Part shown: positions 1 to 9,933 of the stretch, one piece after another | Layout: each line of letters opens with the position of its first letter | Position numbering within the stretch: the stretch's first letter is position 1 | Assembly: GCF_002154335.2 (NCBI RefSeq) | Contig: NZ_MTPX02000009.1 | Coordinates: 39,696 to 103,695 of the forward strand | Source: Actinomyces ruminis | GTDB lineage: Bacteria; Actinomycetota; Actinomycetes; Actinomycetales; Actinomycetaceae | Direction of reading: 5' to 3' | Length of the DNA: 64,000 bases | Notes under the pieces: model-generated | Databases searched by the model: none | Seen by the model: only the letters and a program-made list of their open reading frames with translations | Told to the model about the DNA's origin: nothing | Translations under genes and position numbers: made by a program

Positions 1-3000
1 TGCCTGGGGCCGGGACCACGATGGTGCGGGTGGCGGGCTTGAGCACCGTGCCCGGGTACAGGCGGGTGACCTTCATGCGCGCCGAGTCGGGCAGGTCCAC
101 CGGTGCGAAGCGGATCGACTTGCCCTGGGCGACGATCTCACGCACACCGAGCTGGGCAGCTAGCGACCGCAGCCGCGCCAGGGCCGCCAGGCGGCGCACC
201 GGCTCGGGCACTGGCCCGTAGCGGTCGGTGAGCTCGTCTAGCACATCGTCCACATCCGCCTGACTGCGGGCGGCGGCGAACTTGGTATAGGCCTCCAGGC
301 GCAGCCGCTCGTGGGGCACGTATTCCTCGGGGATGGTGGCGTCCACGGGCAGGTCCACCCGCAACTCCACGTCCTCCTCCTCGGTCTCCTCCGCGCCCGA
401 GCCTCCGACCTGGAGGGCCTTCTTGTAGGCGGCCACCGCCTCGGAGACCATGCGCACGTACAGGTCGAAGCCCACCCCGGCGATGTGCCCGGACTGCTCG
501 CCGCCCAGCAGGTTGCCGGCGCCGCGGATCTCGAGGTCCTTCATGGCCACCTGCATGCCGGCGCCCAGGTCGGTGTTGGTGGCGATGGTGCGCAGCCGCT
601 CCAGCGCCGTCTCCGTGAGCGGCTTGTCCGCCGGGTACAGGAAGTAGGCGTAGGCGCGCTCCCGGCCGCGCCCCACCCGCCCGCGCAGCTGGTGCAGCTG
701 GGACAGGCCCATGCGGTCGGCCCGGTCGACGATCAGGGTGTTGGCGTTGGACACGTCCAGACCGGTCTCCACAATGGTGGTGCACACCAGGACGTCGATC
801 TCCTTGTGCCAGAAGTCGTCGATGACCTTCTCCAGCCGGGACTCGTGCATCTGCCCGTGGGCGGTGGCCACGCGCGCCTCCGGCACCAGTTCCGCCAGCC
901 GGGCGGCCACAGACTCGATGTCCTCCACCCGGTTGTGCACGAAGAACACCTGCCCGTCGCGCAGCAGCTCGCGGCGAATGGCGGCACTGACCTGCTTGGT
1001 CTCGTAGGCGCCCACGTAGGTGAGGATGGGGTGGCGGTCCTCCGGCGGGGTGGAAAGCGTGGACATCTCCCGCAGGCCGGTCACCGCCATCTCCAGGGTG
1101 CGCGGGATGGGGGTGGCGGACATTGACAGCACGTCCACGTCGGTGCGCAGCGCCTTGAGGGTCTCCTTGTGCTCCACCCCGAAGCGCTGCTCCTCGTCGA
1201 TGATCACCAGCCCCAGGTCCTTGAAGCGAACCTGCCCGGTGATCAGCCGGTGGGTGCCGATGACGACGTCGATGGTCCCGTCGGCCAGGCCGGCCAGCAC
1301 CCGCTCGGATTCGGCGGCGCTCTGGAAGCGGGAGAGCTGAGCGACGTTGACGGGGAAGCCCGCGTAGCGCTCGGTGAAGGTCTCGGCGTGTTGGGAGACC
1401 AGCAGGGTGGTGGGCACCAGCACCGCCACCTGCTTGCCGTCCTGAACGGCCTTGAAGGCGGCGCGCACGGCGATCTCGGTCTTGCCGTAGCCGACATCGC
1501 CGCAGATGAGCCGGTCCATGGGCTGGGTCTTCTCCATGTCGGCCTTGACGTCGTCGATGGTGGCCAGCTGGTCGGGGGTCTCGGTGTAGGGGAAGGCCTC
1601 CTCCAGCTCGGCCTGCCAGGGGGTGTCGGGGCTGAAGGCATGCCCGGTGGTGGCCGAGCGGGCGGCGTACAGGCGCACCAGCTCCCCGGCGATCTCCCGC
1701 ACCGCCTTGCGGGCGCGCTGCTTGGTCTTGGCCCAGTCGGCACCGCCCATGCGGTTCAGGGCGGGGTTGTCGGAGCGACGTACTTGGTGACCTGGTCCAG
1801 GGCGTCGGTGGGCACCAGCAGCCGGTCACCGGGCTGGCCGCGCTTGGAGGGGGCGTACTCGATGACGACGTACTCGCGGGTGGCCCGCTCCTTGCCCGCG
1901 CCCCGCCCGGAGCCGACGTCGCGGCGCAGCAGTTCCACGAAGCGGCCGACGCCGTGCTGGGCGTGTACCACCAGGTCACCGGGGTGCAGGGACAGCGGGT
2001 CCACGCTCTTGCGGGTGCGGCGTGCGGGCAGGGTCTTGGCGGAGCGGGCGGCGGCGGGAGCCCGGCCGGTCAGGTCGGACTCGGCCACCAGGGCCAGGCG
2101 CAGTCCCTCGGCGACGAAGCCGTGCCCGGCGGAGGCCTGGGTGACGCGCACGACGCGTCGGGCTCCCGGTAGGACAGGGATTCGGTGTCGTCCAGGCCGG
2201 TGACGATGCGGGCGGGCACGCCGCCGTCGGCCAGCAGCTGGGCCATGCGGCGCCCGGGTCCGGGGCCCTCGGTGGCGACGACGACGCTCCACCCGCCCCG
2301 GGTCAGCTCGCCGATGTCCTTCACGGCCGCCTCCAGGCGGCCCCGGTAGCTCTCGGGGTCGCGCAGGGGCAGTTCTGCGGTCTCCGGGGAGGCCTTCAGG
2401 GAGGTGAAGGACCACCAGCCGCGGTTCGTGGACAGGGCAAGGGCGCGCGCCTCGGCCAGGTGGGCGAAGGCGGCGGCGGAAAGGTCAATCGGGGCGGTGC
2501 CGCCGGAGGCGGCCGAGGTCCAGGCGGCGGCGAGGAACTCCTCGGTGGTGGCCGCCAGGTCCTCGGCGCGCTTGCGCACCTTCTCCGGTTCTGAGAGCAC
2601 TACCAGCCGCTCCCCCACCAGGTCCAGCAGCGGCACCATGCGTTCGGTCAGGACGGGGGCCAGGGACTCCATGCCCTCCACCGGGATGCCGGCGGCCAGC
2701 TTCTCCAGCATGTCGGCGGCGGCGGGAATCACGTCCACTAGGGTGCGGGCGCGCTCGCGCACCGGGGCGGTGAGCAGCAGCTCCCGGCAGGCGGTGGCGG
2801 TGACGGCGCCGAGGTCGGCGATGGTGCGCTGGTCGGTTACGGCGAAGGAGGAGACGGACTCGATCTCGTCACCGAAGAAGTCCACGCGCACCGGCCGCGG
2901 CTGGGTGGGCGGAAAGACGTCGAGGATGCCGCCGCGCACGGCGAACTCGCCACGGGCGGTGACCATGTCCACCCGGGTGTAGGCGGCCTCCGCCAGGCGC

Positions 3001-3603
3001 GTGGCCAGCTGCTCCAGGTCGGCGCGCATCCCTGCGGCCAGGTGGATCGGCTCCAGCTCCCCCAAGCCGTCCACCACCGGGGCCAGCAGGGCGCGCACGG
3101 GCATGATCAGCACGCGGATGGGTCCGCGCCACGGGTCCGGCGCGGCGTCGGGGCCGTCCGGGTCGCCGTCCTCGGGGTGGGCCAGGCGCCGCAGCACGGC
3201 CAGCCGGGTGGCAACGGTATCGGCACGCGGGGAGAGCCGCTCGTGCGGGAGGGTCTCCCAGGCGGGGAAGACGGCGACGTCGGGGTCGGGCAGGTAGCAG
3301 CGCAGGGCGGCGGCGAGCTCGTCGGCCTCCCGCCCGGTGGCGGTGACCACCAGCAGGGGCGTGCCGTCTCCGGGCGCTTCGGCTCCCGGGGCGCGAAAGA
3401 CGAGGCCGAGGCGTTCCCGGGGCGGCGCCGGTGGCGCGGGCTACGCCGGTCTCTCCCAGGGCCATGGCCGCTAGCACGGCCGGCCGGGCGCCGGGGGCGA
3501 CGACGACGCTGCGGTCGGTGCGCGAGCGGCTGCCGGCCGCCGTCACCAGGGCGTCGATGGCGGGGTCGGTCAGCAGCGGGGGTAGAAGAGCAGTCAGACG
3601 CAC
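1..3603 (-). CDS. mfd: transcription-repair coupling factor Mfd (3' end outside window, frame broken three times)
   Basis: ATP-dependent translocase that removes RNA polymerase stalled at DNA lesions and recruits UvrA. About 1,200 residues are visible and the extreme C-terminus runs off the window. In order: UvrB-like N-terminal region (about 3600-2450), RNA-polymerase-interaction domain with the [16 protein letters not shown] motif (near 1990-1930), then RecG-like helicase with Walker [10 protein letters not shown] (near 1490), DEEQ (near 1200) and a QLRGRVGR motif (near 690). The frame breaks near 3420, 2160 and 1778; the last two are each repaired by one added base, for example [16 protein letters not shown] across 1778. 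The start is taken as GTG at 3603 ([11 protein letters not shown]), without a clear ribosome site; an in-frame ATG lies at 3630. Mfd is the edge of the conserved actinobacterial backbone here. Confidence 0.93.
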
Positions 3604-3673
3604 GGTGGGGAGTGTACGAGGCCAAGGCATGCGGTGACGCGGCGGTATGCGCGCAGCGGGGAAGCCGCCCGCG

Positions 3674-4954
3674 TCAGTCCCGTCCTCTTCCCGCCATAAG
3701 CCTGTTCCAGGGCCAGTCGACGGCGAACTTACGGCGCAGCCTGCTCACCGAGCCGCGCAGTTGCCGCCAGGAGTCCCGGGGACGGCGCAGCGCCCGCCTC
3801 CTGAGCCCGAATCCGGTCATCTGCGGAGGGCGCAGTCCCATGAGTCGGGCCGCCGCTCGGCGGGATACCAGGTAGTCCCTGCGCTCGTGCTGATAGGGCT
3901 GGACCGAACGCAGATCATCCAAATCGAGTGGGGTCACCGCAATCACACCCGCATCCGCCGCGTCCCGGATGATCTCCAACCCCTGCGGGGTACGCGCTAA
4001 CAGGGCGCTGATACCCGCTCCCTCCGTGAAGTCCGGGTAGCCGTCCGGGGTTGCCCGCCAGAAGTCGGAGGCGGTGACGTCGGAGTACTCCCCGACACCG
4101 TCGGGACACAGCCGACAGCGCCACTGCACGGTCGGCCCCAGGGCCCGGCCCCAGGACTCGGAGTAGGAGGTGCTCACCGTGGTGCCGTCGGCGGCGACCG
4201 CGGTGAATTCACCGGGCCAGCCGTGCCCGCGGTAGCGCATATCGCACAGGGGTCGGCTTCGGTCAGCCTCCGTCTCTTTGAAGAGCTCGTCCAGAAGCCT
4301 GTAGGTGGCCCGCTGGTCGGGGGTGCCCGCGCAGAAGAAGCTCAGGATGATCGGGCGTTGCCCGCGTTCCTGACTCAGCCGACGGACGGCCTGAGCCTCG
4401 CAGGGCTTGCCGACAAATGCCGTCCCGTTGCTTGCCGCCTCCGGCGCAGCGGCATTAGCGGCGGGCGCGTACCGGCTGCCGGCGAGGGAAAGAACCTCGT
4501 GCGTCGCTTCGACGGTCTGAGTCCGGGTGCGGGAGGGATCGTCTTGGTCCTTGCGCGCGCCGACGACGCGACAAGCCCGCCCAGATTCGAGCAGCCAGCC
4601 GGCAATGGCAGTGAGCACACCGCCGGAGCTGCCCTCGTGCCGAATGGTCTCGTCGGTGGCATAGGCCTCCCAGGCTCCCAGCACAGGGCCGAAGTCCGGA
4701 TCCCAGCGAGCTCCCGCAGGTCGCTGCGCCTGAATGCGGATGCCCGGGCAGGATGCGTGGAAGTGGCGTAGCTCGTCTGAGTCCGTACGGGCGCAGGCTT
4801 CGGAATCCACGATGGGACGCATGAATCCGCCTCGCAGCTGCATAGTGACGCCCTCGAACTGGGCGCACAGGCCGCATCCCGAACAGTTGAGCGAGTCAAC
4901 CACACGATTGATCTCGGTGGCCACGTTCACTGGGCGCAAGATGCTTCTGGTCAT
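3674..4954 (-). CDS. Coenzyme F420 hydrogenase/dehydrogenase beta-subunit-like protein of a polysaccharide locus
   Basis: The 426-residue protein has the FrhB/FpoF-type layout: an N-terminal cysteine cluster NCSGCGLC (about residues 23-30), the SSGGVLTA segment (about 108-115) and a C-terminal RCRLCPDGVGEYSDVTASDFW-like segment typical of the FrhB C-terminal domain. It therefore probably binds an Fe-S cluster and a flavin. Members of this family occur beside pyruvyltransferases in bacterial exopolysaccharide loci, where their substrate is not established. It follows a flippase and a pyruvyltransferase on the same strand, 27 bp after the flippase stop, so it is the last gene of a three-gene operon. 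A GGAAGAG ribosome site precedes ATG 4954. Role as a sugar oxidoreductase is inference. Confidence 0.85.
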   Translation of the reverse strand: MTRSILRPVNVATEINRVVDSLNCSGCGLCAQFEGVTMQLRGGFMRPIVDSEACARTDSDELRHFHASCPGIRIQAQRPAGARWDPDFGPVLGAWEAYATDETIRHEGSSGGVLTAIAGWLLESGRACRVVGARKDQDDPSRTRTQTVEATHEVLSLAGSRYAPAANAAAPEAASNGTAFVGKPCEAQAVRRLSQERGQRPIILSFFCAGTPDQRATYRLLDELFKETEADRSRPLCDMRYRGHGWPGEFTAVAADGTTVSTSYSESWGRALGPTVQWRCRLCPDGVGEYSDVTASDFWRATPDGYPDFTEGAGISALLARTPQGLEIIRDAADAGVIAVTPLDLDDLRSVQPYQHERRDYLVSRRAAARLMGLRPPQMTGFGLRRRALRRPRDSWRQLRGSVSRLRRKFAVDWPWNRLMAGRGRD

Positions 4955-4981
4955 CTTCTCTTCCGAGTCGAGTAGGAACTG

Positions 4982-6502
4982 TCAGCGCTTGACCATCATG
5001 CGCGTCATCCGGCCCAGTTCGTACATGTCCACGCGGACGCTGGGCAGCACCAGCCACAGCAGCGCCATGGCCAGGCTCATGCCGACGACGGCTACCAGGC
5101 AGACGATGAATGCGGGCAGGCCGGATACCAGTGCGCACAAACCCCACGCGGCGAGCGTAGCGGCGCCGGACATGGCGAGAATCCGCAGCCCGTTCCACAC
5201 CAGCGGCACGGTGTTGAGTCCGGAGGCGCGCCCGGCCCACAGCAGGGAGACGGGCCACAGGATCAGCGGGCTGGCCACGTAGGCGTAGGCGACGCCGAGG
5301 GCCCCGAAATGCGCCCCAATGATGATGGCGGCCATGCGCACCACGGCGGAGAGCATCGTGTAGCGCAGGTATGCGCGCCCGAGCGCGCGTGAGGTGTAGA
5401 TCCAGCCCCCGACCATCGACAGTGTGGTGAGCCCCTCCCCGACCGCCACCAGCCGCATGTAGGGGACCACCCTGAGCCAGTGATCGCCGAGCACCACGGA
5501 GACCACCGCCGGGGCAGCGGCAACCACAATGCCCATGGACAGGAACACCGGGTACCCCAGTCCCAGTTGCCCCCGGCGCAGGTAGGCCAGGGTGCGCTCG
5601 TCGTCGTCCTGAAGTTTGGCGACCACGGAGAGTCCGAGCGTGGTGACCTGGGGGCGGAACTGGTTCAGCGGGGTGCGCAGTGTCTGTACGGCGCGGTTGT
5701 ACAGCCCCAGGGTGCCGGCGCCGAAAAGCCGGCCCATGAGAATCGAGTCCAGGTTGGAGGCGAGGTAGGAGACCATCTGGGTACCCGCCATCTGCACGCC
5801 GAAGCCGAGCAGGGCACGCATTGGCTCGTATCGGTCGTACCACCGCGGCAGCCAACCCGCGATAAGCGGCAAAGCGATGAAGGGGACGAGTGCCGTGACG
5901 ATTCGCTGCACCACTAGCGCCCAGTAGCTCCAGCCCCAGGCTGCGGTGAGAGCTCCCAACGCGAGGGCCAGGGCCGCGGCGATCAGATCAACAGTCAGCA
6001 CCCGTCCCACCAGTAGTCGGCGGTTCAGGTCCGCCCGGTACTGGTTGACCATGCCTGCCATAAGGAAGGTGGGGGCTATAGCAGCGCATACCCCGGCGAC
6101 GGCGGGCTCGTGGTAGAAAGTCGCCAGCAGCGGGGAAATGGCCGCACCGATACCAGTCAGCACCAGACCTGCGATGGTGTTCAACCACCACAGGTTCGAG
6201 CGCTGTCCGTGGCTCAGCGTGCGTCCCTGGATTGCGGCGGTGGACAGGCCGAAGTCCTGGAAGATGGTGGCCACTCCGACCACAGCGGTAACCATGCCGA
6301 CCACGCCGTAGGCGCGGTCGTCGAGCAGGCGCGCAAGCACCACGACGTTGCCGAGCTGGAGCAGAATGCGCAGGCCCTGGGTCCATACCGTCTGCCCAGC
6401 CGCCTTGGCGGCGCGTTTGCCGAGGCCGCTTCCCTCCACGCCTTGCAGTCGCGGGTGGGGCGGCGACGAGGAGTCTGTACGTTCCGCCTCGGCACCACTC
6501 AC
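4982..6502 (-). CDS. Oligosaccharide flippase (Wzx/MOP superfamily)
   Basis: A 506-residue integral membrane protein with 12-14 hydrophobic segments and a short basic cytosolic N-terminus (KRAAKAAGQTVWTQGLRILLQ), the standard opening of polysaccharide flippases. It would move the undecaprenyl-linked repeat unit to the outer face of the membrane. The GTG start at 6502 overlaps the TGA of the pyruvyltransferase by four bases (GTGA), so translation is coupled. The frame is intact throughout. Family assignment is firm from fold and context; the glycan handled cannot be read from sequence. Confidence 0.9.
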   Translation of the reverse strand: MSGAEAERTDSSSPPHPRLQGVEGSGLGKRAAKAAGQTVWTQGLRILLQLGNVVVLARLLDDRAYGVVGMVTAVVGVATIFQDFGLSTAAIQGRTLSHGQRSNLWWLNTIAGLVLTGIGAAISPLLATFYHEPAVAGVCAAIAPTFLMAGMVNQYRADLNRRLLVGRVLTVDLIAAALALALGALTAAWGWSYWALVVQRIVTALVPFIALPLIAGWLPRWYDRYEPMRALLGFGVQMAGTQMVSYLASNLDSILMGRLFGAGTLGLYNRAVQTLRTPLNQFRPQVTTLGLSVVAKLQDDDERTLAYLRRGQLGLGYPVFLSMGIVVAAAPAVVSVVLGDHWLRVVPYMRLVAVGEGLTTLSMVGGWIYTSRALGRAYLRYTMLSAVVRMAAIIIGAHFGALGVAYAYVASPLILWPVSLLWAGRASGLNTVPLVWNGLRILAMSGAATLAAWGLCALVSGLPAFIVCLVAVVGMSLAMALLWLVLPSVRVDMYELGRMTRMMVKR

Positions 6503-7586
6503 AGCAACTCTCCCAAAGCATCGCAGAAGCGGGCGAGGTCCTGGTCGGCGCGGCGCCGCACCTCGACCACATCCTCCTGCAACCGGGGGGATGCAACCGC
6601 CTCCAGAGCGCGGCTCACGACGTCGTCGCCATGCAGGTCGACGACGTGGTCCCAGCCGAGTCCTGCTAGCAGTGGCGCGAACTTGCGCGAGTAGGCCAGC
6701 GGGATGGCGGGGGTACCCATGGACAGGGCGTTGAGGCAGGCGTGCATGCGCGAGCCCAGCACCACTCGGGCCGAGCCGACCGCCTCACGCACCTGGCCCA
6801 GCGCATCCGCTCCCCTGGGCACGATCACTTCCACGTCCCCGAGCTCGCGTTGCAGGTCTGCCAGCGGGTAGCGGTCGTTGTCTCCCGCCGAGTCATCGGG
6901 ACCGACGACGTGCGCCAGCAGGGTGATGGTGCGGCCCTCCGCCTGCAGGCGTCGAGCGACCTCAAGCACGTCGTAGCGGTAGCGGGCGGCGTCAACGTGG
7001 GGGTTGCCGTCCCACAGCAGACCGGAGACGTTGAGAATCACGTCGCGAGTCTTGGGCACCGGTGAGTGATCGATGGCGAAGACCACGTCGGTGGACTCCA
7101 CGTCCACGGGCCGTCCCAGCTGCGCCGCGCAGGCGGCCGAGCTGGCGTCCCGGCTGGCCACCAGCCGCGCATGCTGCAGGGCGCGGCGGGCCAGGCGGGT
7201 GCCGCGCCGAGTGTTGAAAGGGCCGATGGTCTGGGGGGTGAGCACCAGGGGGACACCCAGATGGTGCAGGAGTTCAGGGAAGCGGGACATGTCGCGCATC
7301 CGGTCCAGCCCATAGATGTCGGCGAAGGAGTCCCCGGAGCGGGTGTCCAGCACCAGGTCGAAGGATGCGAGCCAGTCGAACAGGCCGTGCGCGCCAGTCA
7401 CGCGTTCCTTCAACAGCCCTCTACGGCTGGTGAACAGGGACATGGGGGCGTCACCGCGACAGTACCCTGGATCTGGATCTCCGCGTCCGGGTACACCTGT
7501 GCGGCGACCGCCCGGGTTCCGACGGCGAGAGCCCTGACACCCAGGTTGGGCTGGTCGAGCGAGGCCCAGAGGATCAGGATGCGCAT
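6499..7586 (-). CDS. Polysaccharide pyruvyl transferase family protein (one frame break)
   Basis: About 360 residues. The N-terminus MRILILWASLDQPNLGVRAL and the later segments LVLTPQTIGPF, VVLGSRMHACLNALSMGTP and IPLAYSRKF are characteristic of the CsaB/WcaK polysaccharide pyruvyltransferase fold, which transfers pyruvate from phosphoenolpyruvate as a ketal onto a sugar. The ATG at 7586 has GAAGGA just upstream and is preferred to the GTG four codons earlier. The frame breaks near 7465, where one extra G restores IQIQGYCRGDAPM. First gene of the operon with the flippase and the FrhB-like protein. A pyruvylated surface glycan is the likely product; pyruvate also anchors SLH proteins in some Gram-positives, but no SLH domain is seen here. 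Confidence 0.85.
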
Positions 7587-7855
7587 CGGTTCCTTCACAG
7601 TCGGTAAAGAGCTAGGGGCCGCAAGCGCAAACCGTTATCGCTGGAGGGCCGGTACCAGGCTACCCCGAAGAGGCAGGACAATGGCGTTGCGGCCAACACA
7701 TGAGAACTCAAACACCGACCAGACCGTCAGTGATGTTACACACACATCCGGGGATCGCTACGACTCAATGGCCGCGACCGGTAATGTGCCAGGCGAATGA
7801 ACAAGTCCGTCATCGCTGCCGCATCCGGCAGCAGGATCCTGCGCCGACCGAAGGC

Positions 7856-8493
7856 ATGCCGGTGACCCCAGACCACATCATCCGTGCAGTAGGCAGGCAC
7901 TGGCGCCTGATCTGTATCTTGTCCGTGGCAGCGGCCGTGCTCGGAGTGCTGAGCGCGACTGTGACTGCTCCCGTCTACCGCTCTACGGCCACCAACGTCC
8001 TGACCGTGTCTTCTCCTGATGGACATAGCGACATCACGAGCACCGCTTCCATTATCGGCACCGTCGCACCCACCTGGCCGAGATCAGCACCTCAAGCTCA
8101 ATGCTCGATTCTGTTGCCGCGGAAACTGGTATCCCTGCTGAGGAGGTCGCAGCGCACATCACCGTCTCCAACCCGACCGACACCCTGCTGGTCGTTGTAC
8201 GGGCGACGAGTTCCTCGCCGGAGCAGGCCCAGGATCTCGCCGAAGCCGCGACTGCTGCGCTGGCCGAACGCACCTCGTCAGTCGGCTTCACCATGGACTC
8301 CGCCAACGGGTTCCTCTCCCTGTCGGAGGTCGACCCGTCTCCTGTGGCGCAACTCGTCTCCCCCTCCAAGTCGCGCAGCGGGGCCATTGGCCTGATCGCG
8401 GGAGCCTGGTCGGGGCTCCTGGCGGCACTTCGCCTCGAAGAGGTTCGGCGAACCACGAATGAGACCGCTGCTGAGCAAGCGGGACACGAATGA
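7856..8493 (+). CDS. Wzz/YveK-type chain-length determinant-like protein (frame break)
   Basis: About 213 residues with the Wzz layout: a short cytosolic start (MPVTPDHIIRAVGRHWRL), a transmembrane helix (ICILSVAAAVLGVLSATVTA), an external domain, and a second helix near the C-terminus (GAIGLIAGAWSGLLAAL). After the first helix comes PVYRSTATNVLTVS, typical of the family. The frame breaks near 8075, where one extra C gives GTVAPTLAEISTSSSMLDSV, matching the equivalent stretch of the paralogue at 20231-20895. It would set polymer length with the Wzy-like protein immediately downstream. No C-terminal tyrosine kinase is fused or encoded nearby. ATG 7856 is chosen because it directly precedes the conserved start; the ribosome site (GAAGG) is very close. 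Confidence 0.75.
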
Positions 8494-8571
8494 TCGTTCT
8501 GCGGTCTACGCTTCTGATCTTGTGACAGCGATACGCCCGCCGCGCCCCCGGCGCTCGACGATTTCCGCAAG

Positions 8572-9813
8572 ATGCAAGCCGCTCTGAATCCCACTTGGAG
8601 GAAGGTGCTCGCAGCCGCCGTGGTGGCCGCCGTGTCCTGGCGAACGAGCCTGGCGTTCGGCATCAACCCGGGCGACGTCGTCGCGATAGCGCTTCTGCCA
8701 CTGACCTGGAGGGCATCACGGCATTCGCGGGTGATCGGCCTACTCATGCTGTGCTCGCTGACGGCGATTGCCGCGGGGCTGGTCCTGTCTCTGGCGGCCG
8801 CAGGCGAGTTCACCATCGTTCCGAGTAGCGCCATGTCCGTGCTGCTCGCAGCAGCCGCGATCCCCTCTGGAGCCGCTGTCATCATCTGGGCGACGCAACA
8901 CCTGGGTCTGGATCTCGCCGCAGCCTGCTTCACCACCGGCCTGCTCATCGACGCTTCTATACGTGCACTCTCACTCGACAACCCCTGGAAGTTCGCCTAC
9001 GGCCTGCCGACCAGTGTGCTCCTGCTGGCACTGGCGCATCGGAGAAGCCGCACGGCCGAGGTGCTCGCAGCTGTGGTACTGGCCGGGATATATCTACTCA
9101 ATGATGCCCGATCTGCTATCGGCTTCCTCCTGGTCACGGCCGCAATTGTCATCTGTCAGGCAATTGCCTCAGGAGCAGGCATACGGCCGGCGCCGAGAAC
9201 CGCCTTCAGGGCACAGACGTCCCTTCTGGTCGCATTGGGTTTGCTCGCTGTTGGTGTCGTAATGGCCGCCTCATCGTCTGGTTACCTTGGAGATGCCGCG
9301 CAGGCGCGTACTGCGGCTCAGTCGGCCAGCTCAAACATCCTCACCGCTGCACGCCCGGAGATGGGCGCCACGCTTGCGCTGTTCCAGCACCGCCCCTGGG
9401 GCTATGGCGCCGGAGTAGCACCTCGCTACAGCGACACCCGTGTGGCCATGGATGGCATGCAAGCGCTCGGCCACACCCCGGACAACAATTACGTCCTGCA
9501 CTACATGCTGGGAGGCGGACAGTTCGAGCTGCACTCCGGGCTGGGCGACCTTTGGGCGGCGCTCTCATTGCCCGGACTCACCCTCGGACTGCTCGTCATC
9601 GCGTTGTCCTTCGCGGCGTTGGGCCGCACGCTGGCCACGGTGCGCTCCCGAGGCTGGGTGGTCTTCACTGTCATCGTGGTGGTTTGGAACTGCCTGTTCG
9701 GGCCGCTCAGCACCATCGTCCCTTATATGGAGTTGGCTATCGCCGCCGCGGTTTGCCTGCCGTCAGTAGCCGAGCAGACGGCTCAGTACCGAACATCCAC
9801 GCAGGTCCGGTAA
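8572..9813 (+). CDS. O-antigen ligase/polymerase-like membrane protein (Wzy-type)
   Basis: A 413-residue protein with roughly ten transmembrane segments and one larger extracytoplasmic loop (about residues 230-330) containing HRPWGYGAG and HTPDNNYVLHY. These resemble the conserved loop of O-antigen ligases and Wzy polymerases (FGxG followed by xxHNxYL). It probably polymerises lipid-linked repeat units outside the membrane. It follows the Wzz-like gene by 78 bp on the same strand, the usual pairing of polymerase and length regulator. No strong ribosome site is visible before ATG 8572, so the start is uncertain. Primary sequence is poorly conserved in this family; the call rests on topology, loop motif and locus. 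Confidence 0.75.
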   Translation: MQAALNPTWRKVLAAAVVAAVSWRTSLAFGINPGDVVAIALLPLTWRASRHSRVIGLLMLCSLTAIAAGLVLSLAAAGEFTIVPSSAMSVLLAAAAIPSGAAVIIWATQHLGLDLAAACFTTGLLIDASIRALSLDNPWKFAYGLPTSVLLLALAHRRSRTAEVLAAVVLAGIYLLNDARSAIGFLLVTAAIVICQAIASGAGIRPAPRTAFRAQTSLLVALGLLAVGVVMAASSSGYLGDAAQARTAAQSASSNILTAARPEMGATLALFQHRPWGYGAGVAPRYSDTRVAMDGMQALGHTPDNNYVLHYMLGGGQFELHSGLGDLWAALSLPGLTLGLLVIALSFAALGRTLATVRSRGWVVFTVIVVVWNCLFGPLSTIVPYMELAIAAAVCLPSVAEQTAQYRTSTQVR

Positions 9814-9857
9814 CTCGGGCACTCCAGGCACCGCCAGCGACCGACGCCCGTACAGAT

Positions 9858-9914
9858 CACGGGCCCCGTACCATGCACGCATGTTAGAGCATGTGGCCGA
9901 ATACAGGGCCCGTG
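9858..9914. terminator. Inverted repeat between convergent genes, candidate bidirectional terminator
   Basis: CACGGGCCC (9858-9866) pairs perfectly with GGGCCCGTG (9906-9914), with further CATGC/GCATG complementarity inside the loop. It lies between the stops of the Wzy-like gene and the convergent LamG gene. There is no U-tract, which is common in GC-rich actinobacteria. Confidence 0.45.
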
Positions 9915-9933
9915 GCCGGAACTGAGCGGACGA

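Noticed and set aside
138..2203. Long open frames on both strands over mfd
   Set aside because: They are Arg/Pro/Gly-rich products of GC-biased third positions; the Mfd motifs lie in other frames and explain the region fully.
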